NCBI GenBank assembly: GCA_963642245.1
Contig: CAVIFY010000027.1
Coordinates: 1-24,545 of the forward strand
Source of the DNA: CAG-217 sp963642245
GTDB lineage: Bacteria; Bacillota; Clostridia; Oscillospirales; Acutalibacteraceae
Reading direction: 5' to 3'
DNA length: 24,545 nucleotides
A program made the position numbers and the translations under genes. Under the pieces are notes generated by a model. It saw nothing but the letters and a program-made list of their open reading frames with translations, made no database searches and was not told the DNA's origin. Of this stretch, positions 22,504 to 24,545 are shown one piece after another. Position 1 is the first letter of the stretch. The number at the start of each line of letters is the position of its first letter.

Positions 22504-23799
22504 TCAGGCGTTCAGCGCTTTTACAGCGTCAAATCCCTGCTCCAGATCGGCGATAATGTCGTTGATGTTCTCTGTACCGATAGAAAGACGGATGGTATTG
22601 TCAAAAATCTTCTGCTCGTTGAACTCCTGCTCAGACAGCTGGGAGTGGGTGGTGGTCTTGGGGTGGATCACCAGGGATTTTACATCTGCCACATTGGCCA
22701 GCAGAGAGAAGATCTCCAGCGCGTCGATAAAGGCCTTGGCCTCTTTTTCGCCGCCCTTAATGTCAAAGGTGAAGATGGAACCGGCGCCGTTCGGGAAATA
22801 CTTGTTGTACAGATCCTGATACTTGGGATCCAGGGACGGGTGGTTCACATGCTCTACCAGCGGGTGATTTTGCAGGTACTCCAGCACCTTCTTGGTGTTC
22901 TCCACATGGCGCTCCACACGCAGGGACAGGGTCTCTACGCCCTGAAGCAGCAGGAATGCGTTAAAGGGAGAGATGGCAGCGCCGGTATCGCGCAGCAGAA
23001 TGGCGCGGATATAAGTGGCAAATGCAGCCGGACCGGCAGCCTGCACAAAGCTGATACCGTGGTAGCTGGCGTTGGGCTCGGTGAGCTGCGGGAACTTGCC
23101 GCTCTTTTCCCAATCGAACTTGCCGCTGTCTACGATCACGCCGCCCAGGGTGGTGCCGTGGCCGCCGATAAACTTGGTGGCGCTGTGGACCACAATGTCT
23201 ACGCCGTACTCAATGGGGCGCAGCAGGTAAGGCGTGGCAAAGGTGCTGTCCGCCACCAGCGGAATGCCGTGCTTGTGGGCGATCTCGGCCAGAGCCTCAA
23301 TGTCCACCAGGTTGGAGTTGGGGTTGCCCAGGGTCTCAAAGAAGATCAGCTTGGTATTGTCCTGAATGGCGTCCTCAAAGTTTTGCAGATCGTCCGGATC
23401 AACAAAGGTGGTCTTAACGCCGTGCTCCGGGAAAGTGTGCTCCAGGTAGTTGTAAGTGCCGCCGTAAATGGTCTTGGCGCTGACAATGTGGTCACCGGCC
23501 TTGGCCAGTGCCTGGAAGGTGTAAGCCAAAGCAGCCGCACCGCTGGCGGTAGCCAAACCGGCTACGCCGCCCTCCAAAGCGGCAATGCGCTTTTCAAACA
23601 CATCCTGGGTGGAGTTGGTCAGACGGCCGTAAATGTTGCCGGCGTCTGCCAGGCCAAAACGGGCCTGGGCGTGGTCGCTGTTATGGAAGACATAAGAAGT
23701 GGTCTGGTAGATCGGTACGGCTCTGGAATCGGTAGCGGGATCCGCCTGCTCCTGGCCAACATGCAGCTGCAAAGTCTCAAATGCGTATTTCTTGCTCAT
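22504..23799 (-). CDS. metY: O-acetylhomoserine aminocarboxypropyltransferase/cysteine synthase
   Basis: 431-aa Cys/Met-metabolism PLP enzyme that joins O-acetylhomoserine with sulfide to give homocysteine. YQTTSYVF and YGRLTNSTQDVFEKRIAALEGG (residues about 31-78) form the N-terminal cofactor and substrate region. ETLGNPNSNLVDI (155-167) and the PLP lysine K209 in VVHSATKFIGGHG follow. The inserted loop and length of about 430 distinguish MetY from the shorter gamma-synthases MetB and MetI (about 380). GAAAGGAA lies 8 nt before the ATG. A promoter with an imperfect palindrome and a 22-codon leader ORF precede it. Together with cysK it channels sulfide to both methionine and cysteine. Confidence 0.95.
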   Translation of the reverse strand: MSKKYAFETLQLHVGQEQADPATDSRAVPIYQTTSYVFHNSDHAQARFGLADAGNIYGRLTNSTQDVFEKRIAALEGGVAGLATASGAAALAYTFQALAKAGDHIVSAKTIYGGTYNYLEHTFPEHGVKTTFVDPDDLQNFEDAIQDNTKLIFFETLGNPNSNLVDIEALAEIAHKHGIPLVADSTFATPYLLRPIEYGVDIVVHSATKFIGGHGTTLGGVIVDSGKFDWEKSGKFPQLTEPNASYHGISFVQAAGPAAFATYIRAILLRDTGAAISPFNAFLLLQGVETLSLRVERHVENTKKVLEYLQNHPLVEHVNHPSLDPKYQDLYNKYFPNGAGSIFTFDIKGGEKEAKAFIDALEIFSLLANVADVKSLVIHPKTTTHSQLSEQEFNEQKIFDNTIRLSIGTENINDIIADLEQGFDAVKALNA

Positions 23800-23849
23800 A
23801 ATTCAAATTCCTTTCAAGTTCAAATGATAAAGTGTAGGTTACGATCGGG

Positions 23850-23918
23850 TCACATACATCGTGTCATTCGTCCAAATCGGAAATTTTGTCTTAACAGTGT
23901 GGGAAATAACCGGTTCAT
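23850..23918 (-). CDS. 22-codon leader peptide upstream of metY
   Basis: ATG at 23918, with AGGAG 6 nt upstream, opens a 22-codon frame that begins MNRLFPTLL and ends TRCM before TGA (23850-23852). It lies entirely within the metY leader, 50 nt before the metY ATG. It contains five Arg (CGG, AGA and three CGA), and its last two codons are Cys and Met, the end products of the operon. It has no TM segment or signal peptide. A regulatory peptide sensed by the ribosome is the likeliest role, but I see no clear terminator hairpin between it and metY, so control could be at translation. Confidence 0.65.
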   Translation of the reverse strand: MNRLFPTLLRQNFRFGRMTRCM

Positions 23919-23937
23919 AGCGGTCTCCTGATTTCTT

Positions 23938-23949
23938 CGGGTCTCCCCG
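23938..23949 (-). promoter_or_regulatory. GNRA-capped hairpin near the 5' end of the metY leader
   Basis: On the minus strand CGGG-GAGA-CCCG, a 4-bp stem with a GAGA tetraloop, about 8 nt after the predicted transcription start and about 7 nt before the leader ORF's ribosome binding site. It may protect the 5' end or act in leader folding. Confidence 0.4.
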
Positions 23950-23962
23950 TTGGATTGACTTA

Positions 23963-23991
23963 ACTATACACCATAATGCCTACTATGTCAA
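23963..23991 (-). promoter_or_regulatory. Sigma-A promoter of the metY-cysK operon
   Basis: On the minus strand, TTGACA (23986-23991), a 17-bp spacer and TATAGT (23963-23968). The leader to metY is about 158 nt. Confidence 0.85.
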
Positions 23992-23995
23992 TAGG
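23979..23995. promoter_or_regulatory. Possible CymR/Rrf2-type operator over the -35 box
   Basis: On the minus strand CCTATT-GACAT-AGTAGG, an imperfect 6-bp palindrome (one mismatch) that encloses the -35 box. Rrf2-family cysteine regulators such as CymR bind AT-rich sites with CCTA/TAGG-like ends. The assignment is a suggestion from the sequence and the sulfur genes downstream. Confidence 0.45.
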
Positions 23996-24097
23996 TAATG
24001 TGGGAAAATTTGAAAAAATTTTTTCGCCCAGCCAAAATTCCGCGTAACCAAGCCAAAAACGGCAAAATAAAAAATACGCGGCAATATGCGTAGCGTA

Positions 24098-24545
24098 CCC
24101 TACACCGTGGGTATTGACCCTATATTGTGAGTGGCGGGCGGCAGGTTGCCGTCCCTACGATTTATATTTTGGAGGGAGAATACACGATAGAATGTGACAA
24201 AGCAATATGTCGTAGGGCGGGGGCTTGCTCCCGCCGCAATAGCGGTGCGATGTGGGCATCGCACCCTACAAGTCGTTACCGAAAGGCATCCGTAACACAG
24301 AAGCCGCTTTCCGTTTGAATACACGCAGGGCGGGCGGATGATATCCGCCCCTACGAGGATATAAAGCCGCATAATCCCTCCGAGTTTGCCTACGGCAAAC
24401 CCACCACCTACGGTGGTCCCCCTCCCTTTACAAGGGAGGCAAAAAAGTTTATCGTAGGGGCGGCAATCTGCCGAGTGAATTGCGCGCAGCGCAAGAGACA
24501 CGAGGCTCCAAATGCGTTAGCATTTGGGAGAAACAGTCCGGGGGA
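24098..24545. repeat. Cluster of dispersed palindromic repeats
   Basis: At least eight hairpins in about 430 bp without a gene. Arms include GGGCGGCA/TGCCGTCC (24136-24155), GGCGGG/CCCGCC (24216-24235), GGTGCGATG/CATCGCACC (24244-24265), GGGCGGAT/ATCCGCCC (24332-24350), GTTTGCC/GGCAAAC (24384-24400), ACCACC/GGTGGT (24403-24417), CCTCCC/GGGAGG (24421-24439), CGGCA/TGCCG (24461-24473) and CTCCAAATGC/GCATTTGGGAG (24506-24530). TCGTAGGG or its complement flanks several of them. Open frames crossing this stretch are by-products of the palindromes. The last unit is cut by the window end. Confidence 0.85.

Noticed and set aside
22459..23931. 490-codon open frame on the plus strand across metY
   Set aside because: It is antisense to a clearly recognisable PLP enzyme, its translation is repetitive and lacks family motifs, and it has no promoter. 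It is a by-product of biased third positions. The same holds for the plus-strand frame over cysK (21471-22556).
23800..23960. SAM riboswitch or T-box in the metY leader
   Set aside because: None of the conserved SAM-I core or T-box AGGGUGG-like sequence is present; the leader instead holds a short ORF.
24100..24501. Open frames of 133 (minus) and 63 (plus) codons in the repeat cluster
   Set aside because: They consist of palindromic repeats, with no ribosome binding site or protein-like sequence.

Overview
The window looks like chromosomal DNA from a gut-type Firmicute, probably class Clostridia near the Oscillospiraceae/Ruminococcaceae. The basis is sigma-A promoters with 17-bp spacers, strong AGGAGG-type ribosome binding sites, U-tailed hairpin terminators, Thr-rich linkers in secreted proteins, a MacA/MacB-like exporter in a Gram-positive setting, and dispersed palindromes carrying TCGTAGGG. 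The flanks are fairly GC-rich. The middle, roughly 8.6-14.8 kb and 17.5-20.5 kb, is visibly more AT-rich and holds phage-defence genes. No genus can be named from the sequence alone.

Layout. 0.1-2.3 kb: a secreted BIG2 protein and a lipoprotein on the minus strand, divergent from a small XRE regulator; their promoters interlock over a perfect 22-bp palindrome. 2.4-3.8 kb: an EamA permease and a two-TM small protein, each with its own promoter. 3.9-7.3 kb: a three-gene adaptor/ATPase/permease exporter operon whose genes overlap. 7.4-8.4 kb: a surface protein with one C-terminal TM helix. 8.6-13.1 kb: an operon of a SauUSI-like type IV restriction enzyme (PLD nuclease + SF2 helicase + DUF3427), an unrecognised 247-aa protein and a NUDIX hydrolase. 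13.2-14.5 kb: gene debris, then an AbiH gene whose only well-placed start codon is ATC. 14.9-17.2 kb: a minus-strand redox operon (Fe-ADH-like protein, NAD(P)-binding protein, flavodoxin-like reductase). 17.5-17.9 kb: a VOC gene broken by two compensating frameshifts. 18.4-20.4 kb: an AIPR abortive-infection protein. 20.9-21.5 kb: tRNA-Pro, then a compact type I toxin-antitoxin candidate. 21.5-24.0 kb: metY-cysK sulfur-assimilation operon, preceded by a 22-codon leader ORF ending Arg-Cys-Met. 24.1 kb to the end: a cluster of palindromic repeats.

How the parts work together. Three unrelated anti-phage modules (SauUSI-like operon, AbiH, AIPR) lie within about 12 kb, with pseudogenes and a redox operon between them, and a tRNA gene at the right edge; this is the make-up of a defence island. 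The three findings I rate highest are the unannotated type I toxin-antitoxin locus (about 21.15-21.46 kb), the leader peptide before metY, and the restriction-enzyme/NUDIX pairing, which suggests two levels of attack on modified-cytosine phage DNA.
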